This document shows positions 36,900 through 50,155 of a stretch of 64,000 bases of DNA, in pieces; the stretch's first letter is position 1, and each line of letters opens with the position of its first letter. Source of the stretch: Sisyra terminalis. Taxonomy: Eukaryota > Arthropoda > Insecta > Neuroptera > Sisyridae. Under the pieces are notes generated by a model. That model was given only the letters and a program-made list of their open reading frames with translations, was not told where the DNA came from and searched no databases. Both the position numbers and the translations under genes were made by a program. The stretch is from assembly GCA_958496175.1 (NCBI GenBank), contig OY292278.1, positions 19,034,001-19,098,000 on the forward strand. The letters are read 5' to 3'.

Positions 36900-39140
36900 T
36901 AAAAAAAAGATTATTGCGATAATTTTTTGATAAAAGCAGTATTAATTACTTTTCTTATAATATATCGTTGAACTATTGCATCGTTTAAAATAGGTATTCT
37001 TTATTTGGCAAAAAAGTATCAAAATAATTAACCAGAGTAGCTTTCTAGTGAATTAGTCATTCAGGGGATTACAGGGTTTAGATCTCGGGATGAAAAAGCT
37101 TTTTACTAATCTCGGATTTCGGAGCTTCAATAACTTTATAGCTACTAAAAACCTTAGAAATTTTAGAGTGTTGGTATATAACTGGTAAAATAATAACTAA
37201 GGATTGATCTATAATAAAATTGATAGTTATATAAACAATAATTAATTTTAAACGCCCAAAAACAATCCAACTTCCGAATCAACAATGATGCCACTTGAAA
37301 TTTAAAAAAAAATCGAATTTGAAAGAAATTTCGCATACTTTTACTAAATATTAATATTTCTTTAATATAACTGGTGATATACAAAAAGAAATTGTTTGTT
37401 AATTTTTTAAATTAATAAACAGTAGAAGATATTCTTAACCAATTCAATAACCACCTATAAAAGTCACAAAGTTAAGTCGAAAAATTAACCGAATTCACTT
37501 CGATATGTTTGGGTGAATTAATATTTGAAGCATTAAGAATAAGAACTTTGAATAAAAAATATTACACTTCTTTGGAAATTTCATAAATGCATTTCATTAA
37601 AAATGGATAAGGGAAAAAAATGAATAAAAATGATTCTTTAATTTGTGGTTAAAATAAGGCCATTGACATTTTAATTTTTATGAAAGGTATAATTTGAATA
37701 AAATTTCTTTATACATTTCGGTAGGAATATTTTCAAAAGCCAACGAGAGACTGCTTCTAGTGCTTTATTAAATATTCATTTCATATATTGAATTGAACTT
37801 ATTGTTTACTCCCCAAAATATCTTTATCATAAAAGCGTAGCAATTGAAAAACGCGTATAATTGCTGTGAGCGAATCTTTCATTAAATAAAATTGAAGTAA
37901 ATATGCTTTTTCTTAATGCAATATGAAGTCTTTGAGAACGTAGATCGAATAATTTCAATTTGTAAGTTGGATAAATATTGAGTTATGTTTTTTGTGAACG
38001 AAATGTGCATGGGAAAAATTATTTTATTATTCGATTGCAGGGTATAAGAAACGCCAAATACTCAATAAAAATGACATATAGCTCAACATACCGCCCCTAA
38101 AATCCTCAGTTATGCTACAACCCCGTATTGCTTGTTAAGTATTTTACCGATACCAATATACATTCTCTTTGTATTACATAATACAAAATTTGTGCTTCAC
38201 ACTTGATTTATTTGTCGAAATTCTCGAGAATCTCCGTATGCCATATCGTTTTCCTTGTAATGTTTTCCTTGTTCGCAATTGAAAATACCCGAAATGAAGG
38301 GATGAGGGTAGAGGAAGTGAATTAGAACAGAAAATAAGTTTCAAGTATGTCTCCCCAATGTTTCAATAAGTTCAAATATGTATTTGAAATAATTCCACCA
38401 GATGGCAAACTTGGTAAACTATGTAACAATTCGGTAACATTTGCTTGGGAAATTTCCAAGCTGAGAGTTCGTTATCAAACGGAAAATGGGTACACTTTAA
38501 TGACACAAATAATGATAACGGTATAAATAAAAGTGACGAAATGCTACCGTTCCTGTTATTACTGCCAATGCATTTTTGTTACATTTTTGTAGGTATTCAT
38601 ACTTTAAAAAGTTTTATCAGTCATCAGTATTTTTCGTTGAAATATTTCTTTTTATTATTGTTCATTGAAGAGTTGTGGAATAGAAGGGGTGGTTATCAGG
38701 TGAATTGTTATGTTCTTATCGATTTATAGTGGAAGAGATAAGAGGAAACTGCCAATAAAAATAAGTAATGAGATACACTTTCCAATATTTGAACTTTTTC
38801 AGCCATATTTGCCATTCTCATTCCCAAAAAGACACTGATTTGTTTTCGAACATTCCATTTACTTATTTTTGTACAAAAATCAAATTAATTCCTTCAACTG
38901 AAGACTATTTCTGTGCTATAACAAACAGAAAAATAAACAAAAAAATCTCAACTGAACAAATTCTTCAAAAGCTACAAAATTTGATATCCATGAGTATTAC
39001 ACTATTTAATCTGTAAAAAGTAACTATGAAATATTCTGTTGACTTTTTTTTGTTGTGCAATAGTTCTGGAAAAAAACAATTACCACTCACATATTTTCAC
39101 GAAAACTATAAAAAAAGCTAAATTGAAATTTAGAGCTTTT
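36900..39140. other. AT-rich stretch without recognised gene
   Basis: Open frames at 37163 (minus), 38445 and 38768 (plus) have no motif or splice context. No RNA or repeat feature supported. Confidence 0.4.
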
Positions 39141-39174
39141 CTACAAATATAAATATTTTGAATTTTTTTTAGTC

Positions 39175-39390
39175 TTTAATTGGTGTTTTCTTAGCGCTCG
39201 AGTCTTGCAGAAAAGGATTCGTTGCTTGGATATTTTCCAGAAAAACGCAAATAAAGGAAAGCCTCGATTGAAAGTAATTTCATGTGTGGAATTTTCATTT
39301 TTTTTGTGCCATTTATTGGTGTTTTTTGGCGCTGAAGAGCTTACCAAAAAAAGTTTGTCGCTTGGTTATTTTCCTAGAAAACGCTATTTG
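39175..39390 (+). repeat. Diverged tandem duplication, period about 135
   Basis: TTGGTGTTTTCTTAGCGCT (from about 39180) recurs as TTGGTGTTTTTTGGCGCT (from about 39314). In both it is followed by a TTGC/TCGCTTGG(A)TATTTTCC(A/T)AGAAAACGC-like stretch. The paired open frames of 68 and 76 codons on opposite strands here come from this repeat, not from a gene. Confidence 0.55.
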
Positions 39391-39592
39391 AAAAAAAGGA
39401 GCTTAATTTGGGCATTTTCCAAATATTTAACTTGAATTTATTTATTGTAGAAATACGTTAATTTCTACTGGGAAAACGTTACGAAGTGACGAAGGATTCA
39501 ATTTTTAAGTTCTTCAATAATTAATTTCTAAAATACTACAATTTCGAAAGAGGATTATTGGAAAAGGAACTTATCGTAACTTTTTAAAAATT

Positions 39593-40106
39593 ACTAGCTG
39601 ATGCCCACAACTCGTCTGCATGACGTCTATAATGGTATTATTTTCTTTTAAAATTTGCATATATAAGATAAATTGCTCAGACAAATAAAAAATTTCTTAT
39701 AAATTAAAATAAATCGTACACAAATTTGCACGCACTGCGTTGTAATACATAACAAATGTAGAATGAAATATCAAAATGACGTACTCTTAAAACACACACC
39801 TAAAATATGAATTAATTTAATAATTTTTTTTACACATAAATTCAATAAATAAGAATTTCAAAATCAAACGGTTATTATCCGTTTTTCAAAACAAATCACA
39901 GCCATAAATTAAAAATAATAACATATAAGTAAGTATGCGTAAGAAATTGCTGAAGATGCTGAGGAATATCCTAATTTTCTAAATATAATTGACGTTCGAT
40001 TCTCATGCCTACCGATTATAAATAAAAAAATTTATGAAAATCGGACCAGCCATTTCGGAGGAATTTGATTACAAATACCGTGATACGAGACTTTTATATA
40101 TATATG
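39593..40106 (+). repeat. ACTAGCTGATGCCC-type dispersed repeat
   Basis: It opens ACTAGCTGATGCCCACAACT with CGTCTGCATGACGTC after it, and closes with AAAATCGGACCAGCCATTTC, then GATACGAGACTTTTATATAT. These ends match a repeat type common in arthropod genomes (TAGCTGATGCCCGCGAC... and ...CGGACCAGCCGTTTCGG...TATATATA), often linked to RTE-like non-LTR elements. No coding sequence; the class is not established here. Confidence 0.55.
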
Positions 40107-40738
40107 ACTGAATAATTAAACTTTTTAAAATCTAAATTTTTTAAATCTATATATTTCCCACGAACCAATAGTTGTTGATCTGCTGAGATTTTGAAATAGT
40201 ATGATGAAGTACTTAGGAAGCAATTTCTCTAATAACAGGAATTTTATCTTCAGTGAATATTTTTCATTTAAGAGTAAAATATTGTTTGCAATGATCATTA
40301 TCTAATATTTAATTTCTAAGTAACTAATAATTGTTGATCATAAATATAAAAACTGTTAACGTTAACTTCTGTCCAGTAGCTAGTCACGATCACTTCTTAG
40401 CTCGAAAAAAAATCGAATTTTCAATAATTCAGAATGTTTTCAAAATGTTTCAAATCGAGCTTTTCCTTTGAACAGCTTTTTCACAAAACTATGCGAGAGC
40501 CTAAGTTTTTTTTTCAGAACTATTAAACGACAAATAAACATCTACAAATTTTATAGTTATTTTTTTCCAATTCTTAAATTATAATTCTAACTTGATGGAC
40601 ATCAAAATTTATTTCAAAAACGAAGGTAATTTTATTTTATATTTAATTATTTTTAGTTATGGTAAATCTGATTCCTCATTCATTTAAACTATAACATAGA
40701 ACTTCTTTGCCAAAATGACGTACAAAGAAATAATAATT

Positions 40739-40913
40739 TTCCCATCAATTTTATAACCGATTAAAAATGTCAAAAAAAAGTAAAAGCAAAATCAAGAAAT
40801 TATTAGAGCAAATTGCATTACCCCCCCTAAGCAAAAGCATTCCCATCAATTTTATAATCGATTGAAAATGTCAAAAAAAACTTAAACCAAAATCAAGAAA
40901 TTATTAAAGCAAC
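40739..40913 (+). repeat. Two-copy tandem repeat, period 101
   Basis: TTCCCATCAATTTTATAA at 40739 and 40840; both are followed by CCGATT or TCGATT, AAAATGTCAAAAAAAA and AAAATCAAGAAATTATTA. Identity is about 90 percent over 75 bases, so a recent duplication. Not coding. Confidence 0.7.
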
Positions 40914-40919
40914 TTTAAA

Positions 40920-41945
40920 GCAAAGCTCACGTCTAGATATAAATTAATGACACATGCGAAAAGGTAAAGCTTTGAGAATGAGTTTGTAAAAGGATTATAA
41001 TATAAATCTTTTATCTGGCTTTAGTTTCCTGATTGCATCCACCGTCCTCCCAACAGGAATGAGGCATCCAGCCTCATTTCTTAATTATGTCCCTTTATAT
41101 GGCTCTCAATTTTCACCGCTGTATCTTAGTTATCAATCTACGAAGGAAAATTAATGTTTATGACAGAATTTTAATAGTATGTCAAATAACTTATTGAAAT
41201 GATTGTCAAACTATTGCTTTGAAATATATTTAAAGCAATGGAAAAAAATGATGCAACAAATTGGAATTTCTGCTTGTTATTTTTCACTTCTGCTCATTAT
41301 CGTCAATTCATTAATAAATTTTATTATCAGCAATAAAACAAAAGCTCTAAAATTCCGCATTAATGCTCTCAAGCTTAATGTCTTATTTAACTTAATTAGG
41401 CTTAAAGAAATAACAAAATAATATTTGGAAATAAATTAATTTAATTCATTTTCCTAAATGAAGCAAATTAAAATTTGCAGTAAAAATTATTTTAATTAAT
41501 AATTATTGGTTGAAGAAATAAAATAATGAACTATTGTCAATAAGTTATTAAAATTCAAGCGACGTTTTGATAATTTCTTTGAAGGTAATTTATATATATG
41601 TTGCACATAATTATTTAAATTACTGCTGCAGTCATTAAATAAGGGGAATTTATTGTTTAGGTCATAACTTAAATAGAATTTTAAACATTAAATGGCTTTT
41701 TTTATGAACTAACAGTTGGTATTGAAGTCTCAATTAGAGAAGACAGTAAGGAACATTTTTTGAATTGTAAATATATCATTAAGCTTAAGTACCCTTTACT
41801 ATTGCTGTAATCTTATTGATTATTATTATGCAATTTTTATGGATTTTTAACGACATTTATTTATTTATCTAATGAATTATTATGACTATAAATAAATAAA
41901 AATTCTATGCTTCAATTTTTATGGTGACAAGGATTCCTTAAAAAA
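40920..41945. other. AT-rich stretch without recognised gene
   Basis: The 72-codon frame at 41203 has no motif. No other feature supported. Confidence 0.4.
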
Positions 41946-41949
41946 AAAA

Positions 41950-42340
41950 AATATTATTTACCGAGCTGATCCAGGAATTGATCCAATTACTAATTTCTTC
42001 ATAAATCTGAAATATAGGTCAGCCAGGATGGTTCATGAACCAAAATAATTTTTTTTTTCGAGGCAATATCAGATATCCGATTAATATAACGGGAAGAATA
42101 ATACATCCCACTGAAGTGTCTCCAAAGCTTCCTTAAGAACTTTTGCGACATGTGAAAGTTGTCATGCATAATGATAATCTTTTCATGTCATTTAATAATC
42201 TTTTCATATTAGGGGCGTTTAAGGTTCAATGCTGGGATCACTTGTATTAATTGTTGCTGCTAAAGTTTCCCAGCCATGGTTTCATTGAGTTGGAGGAACT
42301 CATAATACATTACTCAAATCTGGTTTCATCAAATGCACAA
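41950..42340 (-). pseudogene. mariner transposase, C-terminal half
   Basis: Minus-strand conceptual reading, in order: YYEFLQLNETMAGKL (42306-42260; compare yyELL..netit...Y), LNLKRP, IIIMHDNFHMSQKF (42167-42131; hDNArpH, carrying the second catalytic D), and EEISNWINSWIS (42000-41965; ..nWidsWi). This is the normal order of a Mos1/mariner-type (DD34D) transposase. The stretch with the third catalytic D (YSPDLAP..YHLF) is garbled, and there are several stops and frame changes. No terminal inverted repeats were identified. Dead fragment. Confidence 0.75.
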
Positions 42341-42344
42341 CAAA

Positions 42345-43800
42345 TCCGTCAAATCAGTCCAGCAATTCTTCAGTTATAAATTGTCTAACTAACATATATA
42401 TATATTTTTAAAATTAAACAGTAAGGTTTTTTTTTTATTAAAGAGAAAGAATTATTTCACTTCGATTAACCGCATTATACGAACCGCTTTTATCATTACC
42501 ATTATGAGCACATAAAAAATATAAAGTAAAAAACCAATTTATTGGAAACTTGAACAAAATTACGTTCTAAAAGTTTATGTAAAAAATTACTTTTCCTTTT
42601 TGTAAGACTTTGCTTTTAAAATTTTCAGCAGGTACTGACTTTAATATCTTTATAAACATCTGCAATAATACAAGGATAATATGGAAATCTATAATCGAAC
42701 ATATCGGATATTCGTAAGAAAAATCAATTCAAAGTCGTAAACCAAACTGATTTCTACCGAATAATTAAGTTTTGATTATGTAAAAATAAAAGATTAAAAG
42801 ATCTTCCAAAATCCTCGGACCTACAACGAGTTGAAGATAAACTTCAGGATCGGAATCAATAATAAATATTGCTTAAATAATAAAATACCGTAAAATTGTA
42901 AACCCCGTCAGTGTAAATTGTCGTAATATTGAATCATCGTTTATTGTCCGGAACTTGTCAAAGACGTAAAAACAAGAGAGCTACAATATCTAGAACTCAT
43001 AATGAGAGCAGAAAGATATCAAATACTGCAAAATATTTCTAGGGAGAATTGTTGGAAAGAAGAAGAATATACTGGGTTTGAAACCTCAGAGATTGGTTTG
43101 GTAAATCTTTAAAGCATCTTTTTTAGAGTTGAGGTAAACATTTCCTTGATGATCTCCAACCTTAGATGTAAGACGGTAGCCTCTGAGGAACAATATTAAT
43201 AATTGATCGATCAAACATCGATCAATAATTGATCGTAATTATACGACACGTCTCGTTTGAACATGATTACTTTCCTTCCCCACTTAATAATACCCGATAA
43301 TCAAAAGACCAATGATCATCTATCGAGATAAACTCAGCCTAAAAAATGCTAAAAATATGACATCAGACGACACGCTGATCAGTCACCATAGTCTAGGCGC
43401 CAATCCAAAAATTAATACTCTGAAATTTTTGAAATTTAAGCAATGACGAGCATTACTACAAATCATCATCAAGAACAAGACATGTAGTATAATATTATTT
43501 TAATATATCCCTATTTATATCCAGATTTGAATCTTAATTTCTATTACAAATATGCTTTTAAATATTTCTTGAAATATTAAAATTTTAGATTTTATAGTAA
43601 AATTGTAAAATTTATATACGTTTTGTTCACGGATATACTCATTCATAGCCTTTATTCATTGTTTATCCCACCCGGTATACATGTTCTGAATTAGCTCAAC
43701 CACGTGTTAAATGTGTATGTGTGTACCTGAAAATTGTGCATTGGAGATTTAGTTTATGTTTTACAATTAATGTATTTCGAAACTGGAGAATCGTAACAAA
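42345..43800. other. AT-rich stretch without recognised gene
   Basis: It contains a small palindrome cluster at 43194-43240 (AATAATTGATCGATC, CGATCAATAATTGATCG). No gene. Confidence 0.4.
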
Positions 43801-43806
43801 GGCTTT

Positions 43807-43862
43807 CCGGTTACGACGTGATGTTTCAGGCCCCTAAACATCCTTCATCGGGGTCCTACCGG
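43807..43862 (-). ncRNA. Possible hammerhead-type motif (one core substitution)
   Basis: Minus strand: CCGATGA (43845-43851; U4 of CUGAUGA changed to C), AGG...CCT as a short stem II, GAAAC, a five-base loop and GTC (43815-43817), with CCGGT/ACCGG (43858-43862 and 43807-43811) able to close stem I around an internal loop. It has the layout of the other copies but no shared flank, and the U4 change should impair cleavage. Could be chance. Confidence 0.35.
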
Positions 43863-43869
43863 TCACATC

Positions 43870-44690
43870 CTAGACGAGAATATAGAGATCTACCGTTGGT
43901 GGGTATCCATGTGCATGTGCAACACATTTCGATAGACTCTACAAATTTACGTTAATGGAAACACTCTCCATTTAAATTGCATTTGAAATTCACTTGGGAA
44001 ATAACAAACGCGACCAAAATACGGTAATATTCGTAGGCAAAGGGAGAGCCTGGAATTTGGTGTGGATTTAAATAAACAATAGTGTGATATTACTAGAGTG
44101 GCTTCACTTTGTTGTAGGCGTTAAATTGTGATTTTGTTAAACCGGAATTGTTTTTGATAGCTTTTTTTGCTGAATTGACAAATTTTATGAATGGTAGAGT
44201 TTTGGTGTCATGTAAACACGATTCTGTAAAGAGTATATTCACAATATAATTAATTGAAGAACAAAAAGATACTATTATGCTACATTTGTTTAATCGCTGT
44301 TTTTTTAAACATAATAATTATTCTTTTTTATTTTAAGCTTCTTTTAGAATCCTCTTTTAGCCTCTTCTAAAATGGGAAGACTGAAAAATGTTGCATGAAA
44401 TTTAACTGTACTATTTAATAAACACATTTTCATTTTTCTCAAAACATCTAATAATAATCATTCTATTATATTAAACTTTAAAAATGGAGCTTTTTACTTT
44501 TAAGTCCTATTTAAAAAGGATCTATTCAGATTTATTTTTATCTAAATATATATTATTAAGCTCTTGGTCATATAAAAATCACACAAAATAGTTAACTTTA
44601 AATCCTCCGTATCTCTTTAAGCCACTGGTTCTCAAAATTTTTGTAAGCTTCATTGAATATCTGAGCTACATGGTATTGGATAACAGCTTT
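43870..44690. other. AT-rich stretch without recognised gene
   Basis: Near 44623 CCACTGGTTCTCAAAATTTTT resembles a hAT terminal repeat just before the LINE fragment, but no partner end was found. Confidence 0.35.
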
Positions 44691-44694
44691 TATA

Positions 44695-45570
44695 GTGTAC
44701 CTTGACATGAATTTATTGTATGCAACAGAGTATTTAGCTTTTCGAAGACTGATAAATGCTTTGCCAGTGGTTGAAGTTTGTGACTACCATATGGTGGCAA
44801 TGTTAGTATACTTATGTTCTATACCCAAACATCCTAAGACCATATTAACAACCTATGCTGATGATACAGCAATCCTGTCTTCGAATCCCAACCCCATTCA
44901 AGCTAAAAAATATTGGCATCAGCACCTTGACCTTCTGATAGTATGGAGCCAAAAATGGAAAACAAAAATAACCAAAGAAAAATCTGTAAATGCCACATGC
45001 ACCCTCAATAAAAAAATTTGCCCACCATTATACCTCGAAAATGAAGTCTTAAAAAAATCATCAGAAATTCGCTATCTAGGGTTCTACTTGGATAGTCATC
45101 TCATTTGGAATCCATACACCAGACTTAAAAGACAGGAACTTAACAGTCGTTACGGACTTTTACGTGGACTACTAAGACCCAAATCAACAATTAGTATGCA
45201 CAATAAACTTTATAAAAATTTATACAAAGCAATATTACGACCTATCTGGACTTACGAAGCAGAACTGTGGGATTCTGCTAAACCTTCCAATATACAACCA
45301 ATATACAACGAATCCAATTCTTTCAACCCAAATGTCTCCGAAGAATCCTCAACGTTCCCTTTTATGTACAAAATGAAATAATTTAAAGTCCTAAGTATTC
45401 CCTATGTAGCCGAACTTGTATCACATGCATTTCAAAAATTTCATGAAAAATTACATTACCATACAAACCCAGAAGTGCAAACGTTAGCATCATTATAACA
45501 CCCAAAAAACCCTCCAGGCGATGACCAAGAGATCATCTTATTAATTCGTAGAGAGTTTCAATAATGATTG
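44695..45570 (+). pseudogene. Jockey-like LINE reverse transcriptase, palm to C-terminus
   Basis: An open frame of 228 codons carries TTYADDTAIL (catalytic YADD, both aspartates present), LLIVWSQKWKTKITKEKS, IRYLGFYLDSHLIW (YLG..LD), LLRGLLRPKSTISMHNKLYKNLYKAILRPIWTYEAELW, the full thumb order of jockey-clade enzymes. After the stop at 45381 the reading goes on in other frames (SIPYVAELV, FHEKLHYHTNP; compare H.Np...L). The region before YADD (QGSVLGP) is unrecognisable, so the copy is 5'-truncated. It is the best-preserved LINE fragment in the window, but not functional. Confidence 0.85.
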
Positions 45571-45574
45571 GTGC

Positions 45575-47795
45575 CTCTCATTAATTCCTCAAACCTGGTA
45601 ACTTTGGCTTGAAATTCTTTTCGAGTCGAAGTTCACTTTATTTTAATTTAAAAATGATCACTTTTGCTTATTGTATGTTTATTTATTGTACAGATTGCAA
45701 ATTTATCCTTTATAATAAAAAAAATGCTATAATCAAGCAGAAATGTGTGAATTTAATTATATCCATATTGATAATTAAAAATTTGGCAAAATTACCGATA
45801 TTAATATATTTTTCGCAAGTCAATTTTAGGTGGTACGAAATTTCCTGGATCCTCTAGTAAGAAAAGAAACTAAAATTTTATTTGCTCGAATCTATTTTTA
45901 CAAAATATTATTTTTTTTTAAATTAATTTTGCGTAAAAATACGATCCAGCCAAATATTTTAATGATCAATTGCGTTGGGGCATAACCCATTTTATATTTC
46001 AATTTTTGTATTAAAGTTTTGACAGTTTTTTTCTTGATTGAATACAACGCTTCATAACACTGTTATGCAAATTGCACATAGTAATTAATTTTTGTATTTT
46101 GTTCAAGTTACAAAAGAAAAAAAAATATCCACCACAGCATAATAAATATAAAATTGTTTTGACGGATATATAAATCACAGGATTTACTATTTGTAATTTA
46201 TGAAACATAAATAATGCAAGTGCATTTTATGTGGAGCAAAAAAAAAATATGAATAAAAACTTTTAATATAATTCATAGCAGAAGTATTCTCGGTGTCGTT
46301 GCTTTTTTAAATTAATACCATATTTTATTTCTTCAATAAGTTCGGATTTTTTTCCTTTTGTCGTTTTACGTTTTGTTTCGCGTAAGAAAATTCAATTATC
46401 AATATGTCAACTTCAGCAAAAAATAAATAAAATATTTCCTGATCAACTTTTACGCTCAAATTAAAAATAATCAATCCAATCAAAGAAGCCAATCTTCTTC
46501 TTCGTTCCCGAAACTCTTTTCTTCGCGTAATAAAATCAATGTACGAGTATTTAGAGAATTAAAACTTTTTCTTTTATATGAATAACAAAGTATGAAATTA
46601 TTTTCACCCGAAAAAAAAAAACAAATAGAAAACTAATAATTATAATATTTTTTAAGAAAACAAAACTCTTCTACTTTGTTCAACTTGCGTTTAATTAAAA
46701 ACATAAACTTTGACATTTTTACTCAACCATAAATTATTCTAGCAGTTTAGCATTGTGTTTCTCATCCTTAAGGAACATATCAAACGCTATCCGGTTTTAA
46801 CTATAACGGCTTAGTCTGCGTGAATCTCACAACTACCTTCATCCATCCCAGCAAATTCAGCTCTACTTTAAAATACTGTTAATTTTCTACAAAGTTTTAC
46901 TCAATAAAATAGACATTTTCTACATAGATACAATTAATTATACTTCGCAACAGAATGTAAATAAATTTGGGAAAAAAAATTTCCACGGAATGCTTCGACT
47001 TGGAAATGGAAAACAGAAATGGTTAATGTGAATATTTTAAGTTAAACACAAGAAAATCTTTCATTGAATTTATACGAGGAAAAAATGCATTATGTGCGTG
47101 GCTATAAATTTTCGTTGAGTGTCAAATTGGAGGAAAATTATTCAATTAGTTGAATCTTGCGGAAAACTGTTGTTCGAAATTAGTGGTTCGTGCTTATGTT
47201 CCATAAATGTTACGAGACTATATAACATAATATTTTTCAGAAAACATAAAAAAAAAACTTTTCCAATAGATAAATGATAACACGTATGTATATTGAATAA
47301 CATTATACATCAATAAAAATAAGATTTTTTAAGAAATATTATCTTTAGAATTTAATATGATAGAATGGAAAAGTTAATTTATTCAACAATTTTTAAAAGC
47401 TTTGAGCGCTTCAATAGGCTTTTCGCTTCAATACTATATGTAACATTTACTGTTATAGAAAAAAATTAATGTAATTGAAAAATAACAAAGCTTAACTATT
47501 TTCCCATTCATTTTTTTTTCTCAAATTCTTATTTTTAAATACGTTTCATTGAAAATACGGGCTTTATATACAAAACCATCACACCTAAAGATATGTACTA
47601 TACAATAGAACTTTGGATTTTACTGGCAATTGAATTGAAATATTTTATTTTATTTCTTGAGAAATTTGAGACTGTATTTTAGAGAAAAATTTACTTTCTC
47701 TGTTAAAAAACAATGTTTTAACAAAGTATTGCATCAACAAATCAGGTAATAGAACCGTATTAACAGTATTACATAAGCAGTTGTATTTTTTTCAA
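45575..47795. other. AT-rich stretch without recognised gene
   Basis: Frames at 45609 (plus) and 46011 (minus) are chance. No supported feature. Confidence 0.4.
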
Positions 47796-47799
47796 TTGT

Positions 47800-47958
47800 T
47801 ATTTACCGCTGCTATATTTTTAGATTTTTAGTGACTAGGGTTAATGAAAATCCGAAATCGAAAAATATCGAAAATTTGATCGATACGAGAATCGAACCTA
47901 ACTCCTATTGGTTTTAAAGCGATCGCATTGGTCCTAGACCACTCGGCTCCATATTGTA
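47800..47958 (-). mobile_element. tRNA-derived SINE
   Basis: Minus strand: GGAGCCGAGTGGTCTAGGAC head (A-box-like GCCGAGTGG), B box GGTTCGATTC (47889-47898), then the body GGATTTTCATTAACCCTAG, TCACTAAAAATCTAAAAATA and AGCAGCGGTAAATAAC. Pol III promoter boxes are nearly intact, the best in the family here. Confidence 0.75.
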
Positions 47959-47959
47959 G

Positions 47960-49860
47960 TCATTTATGTATTTTATTTAGCAAATAATTATATGGAAACA
48001 TTATTGTCTTCTGTTAAGTTAAGCCATATAGTCTTCTTGAAGAATTTTATCGTAATTTCAGACCTTCATAACTTCGACTTTAATAGTTCTAAAAAGTTAA
48101 TATTTGCATAATCAAATGAAGTTACAAGGAATCTTATTCCTTACTCCTGGTTTTATTTGATTAACTTTTTTGCTTTAGATATTATAAATACTAGAAATAG
48201 GTCAATTATACGAATCAATTATTCATCAAAACCCAATAATATTTTCTGAAAACCTTAATAATTTGATACACCAATGAAAATTTGTCAATAGAAAACAAAA
48301 CGATAAATAAATCGATGACTTTCACCCATCAACCTCCATAAAGATGAGAACAGGTCAGGAAACATGAAAACAATTTATTTCAAAAAATTCTTTCCAAATA
48401 TTTTCCAATATAACTGATAAAGATCCTCGAATAATTCCCACCCGGTAACTGAGCCAAACATTTTCATAAAAGAACCCTGTATCATTGTTGTTAATACCAG
48501 GGATATTATAAGGACCATAAATGTGTTGACTTTTCCTTTTCCTTCCGCGTCCAATACCGTTGACTCTGGAGGAGTTCTTCCGTCTTTGACGATAGTTTTC
48601 CAACACCAGCGCAAAAAAATCCCTAAACAGTATAGACTGCGTTCCTCGCTTATCCCAGGTTCATACTCTGGCCACCATTAGGCAATTCCATTGAGAGTTT
48701 CACGTCACCGAATTTAAAATTTTGCCACATTTTTTCTTTTTAGCTGCATTAGAAACCAAAGTTATAGAAAGCTGAATTTCAGTCAGAAAGCTTACATATA
48801 ATAACAGTATGAAGGGTTTAAATATAACAATACTAACTCATAACAGCAAAAACAGAAATATCTATTAGTGCTCTTAAAAAGAGGTGGGATGCTTGTCATA
48901 ATATAAACTGTCAATATCAAAAAACAAGAAAGAATGGAATAATTAAATTTAAATATTGAATTATTCTAGCTTTTTTGAAAGTAAATATAATTTTTTTTTC
49001 AAGACATTGTTTTGTCCCATAGAAAGCTTTTAACATTTCACACTTTACTATTCCTTTTTTCAATTTTTCTTTATTTATATTGCTAGTTTGTTATTACATG
49101 TTACGATTCTTTATATTTTCTTTGTTTCACTTATTATTCATTGATGGGTTACAATTTTTAGTAGACATTCTTCATATTGGTTCTAAACTCTTTTCATACT
49201 GCTAGTTTGTTTTGATTTCAACCCTTCATCAGAATTCATAGTGTTCTGTATATAAATTTCTACATTTAATTATTAAAGGAACTATATACCTATGTTGCGT
49301 TTGTAGTTGATGTCAAAAAAACAAATCAAAAAAGTAGGTAGAAGAAGAATCCTGATATCATCGAAAAAACAATTAAAACTCTCCAAAACATATTTCACGT
49401 AAAATAAGTAGCCAAAATTACTAATGCTTTTGCTACAAAATGTTATCGGATCTCAAAAAATCCTAATCCTTAAGTCTTAACCCAATAAATTATTTACCTT
49501 TGGAGTTATTTTTGGACCTATCATAACCCAATGGAGACGTACACGATGATCACAAAACAATTAAAAACCGTAGATCCTGTTCGTTAATCTTAATGAATCT
49601 TAAATATAACAATAAATTGTGTGTATACTAAATTAAGTCAGTGTTATTTAATGATGTACAGTCCTTTTTATTCCTATGAAATATGAACTATAATTATTAA
49701 ACAAAGCGTTGGGTTTCTCGAATTATATTATAGAAACTTAGCTTTTCATGAAATCTGGTGTCTTTTTAATATCATTAATGTTAAGTGTAAGTATTTTTTG
49801 GTAACCAAAAAACATAATTGTTATTTTTGATGACATTATTGTAGAGTTTCAGATCCTCGA
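47960..49860. other. Stretch without recognised gene
   Basis: Two overlapping minus frames (48355-48606 and 48375-48614) are open; one reads ENYRQRRKNSSRVNG then GRGRKRK, a basic stretch of unknown origin. No splice context or known domain, so it is not called as a gene. The rest is AT-rich. Confidence 0.35.
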
Positions 49861-49929
49861 TGATGATAAATTGGTAAAAATATTCCGAGGACTAGGATCA
49901 AATAATAATCAGTCAAAACTATTAATTAC

Positions 49930-49975
49930 ATGCGCGACGTTTCAGCCCGGTTATTGAGCCTTCCTCAGGCGTTCT
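49930..49975 (-). ncRNA. Hammerhead ribozyme, type I, minimal stem III (intact core)
   Basis: Minus strand: CTGAGGA (49962-49968; fits CUGANGA with N7=G), A, stem II GGCTC/GGGCT (three Watson-Crick and two wobble pairs, loop AATAACC), GAAAC directly joined to GTC (49936-49938), so stem III is two pairs without loop, and stem I CGC/GCG. All invariant core bases are present. A stem III this short is thought to need a dimer. The plus-strand partner 50463-50495 has lost stem I. Confidence 0.68.
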
Positions 49976-50109
49976 GAAATATCATAGCCAATTTTTTTAT
50001 TAATAACAAAAATACAAACAATAACATTGTTGGTATTCTTATCCATTTTATTATGCATTAATGATTCTTATTTTATGAATACTTTTTAATATTTGATGTT
50101 TTTATTAAA

Positions 50110-50155
50110 TTTTTATACGACGTTTCGCCACTTTCGCAGCTGCTTCAGGTACTAC
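50110..50155 (-). ncRNA. Hammerhead-type motif, degenerate (inner subfamily)
   Basis: Minus strand: CTGAAGC (50142-50148; invariant A9 replaced by C), a stem II of about six positions with one A.G mismatch (GCAGCT/AGTGGC), GAAACGTC and ACGTCGTAT. The A9 change should stop cleavage. The plus partner near 50163 keeps GGCGAAACGTCG but lost the CTGANGA half. Confidence 0.5.

Noticed and set aside
39141..39435. Two overlapping frames of 68 and 76 codons as genes
   Set aside because: Produced by a diverged tandem duplication; no motif, no splice context.
43194..43240. GATCAATTATT-type palindromes as a protein-binding array or CRISPR-like repeat
   Set aside because: Only three short units without spacers of regular size, in an AT-rich eukaryotic context.
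48355..48614. Two overlapping minus-strand open frames as a gene
   Set aside because: Neither has a known domain or splice context; only a short basic stretch stands out, so evidence is too weak.
49190..49245. CTGATGAAGGGTTGAAATC on the minus strand as a hammerhead
   Set aside because: No room for stem II between CTGATGA and GAAA, and no GTC in place.
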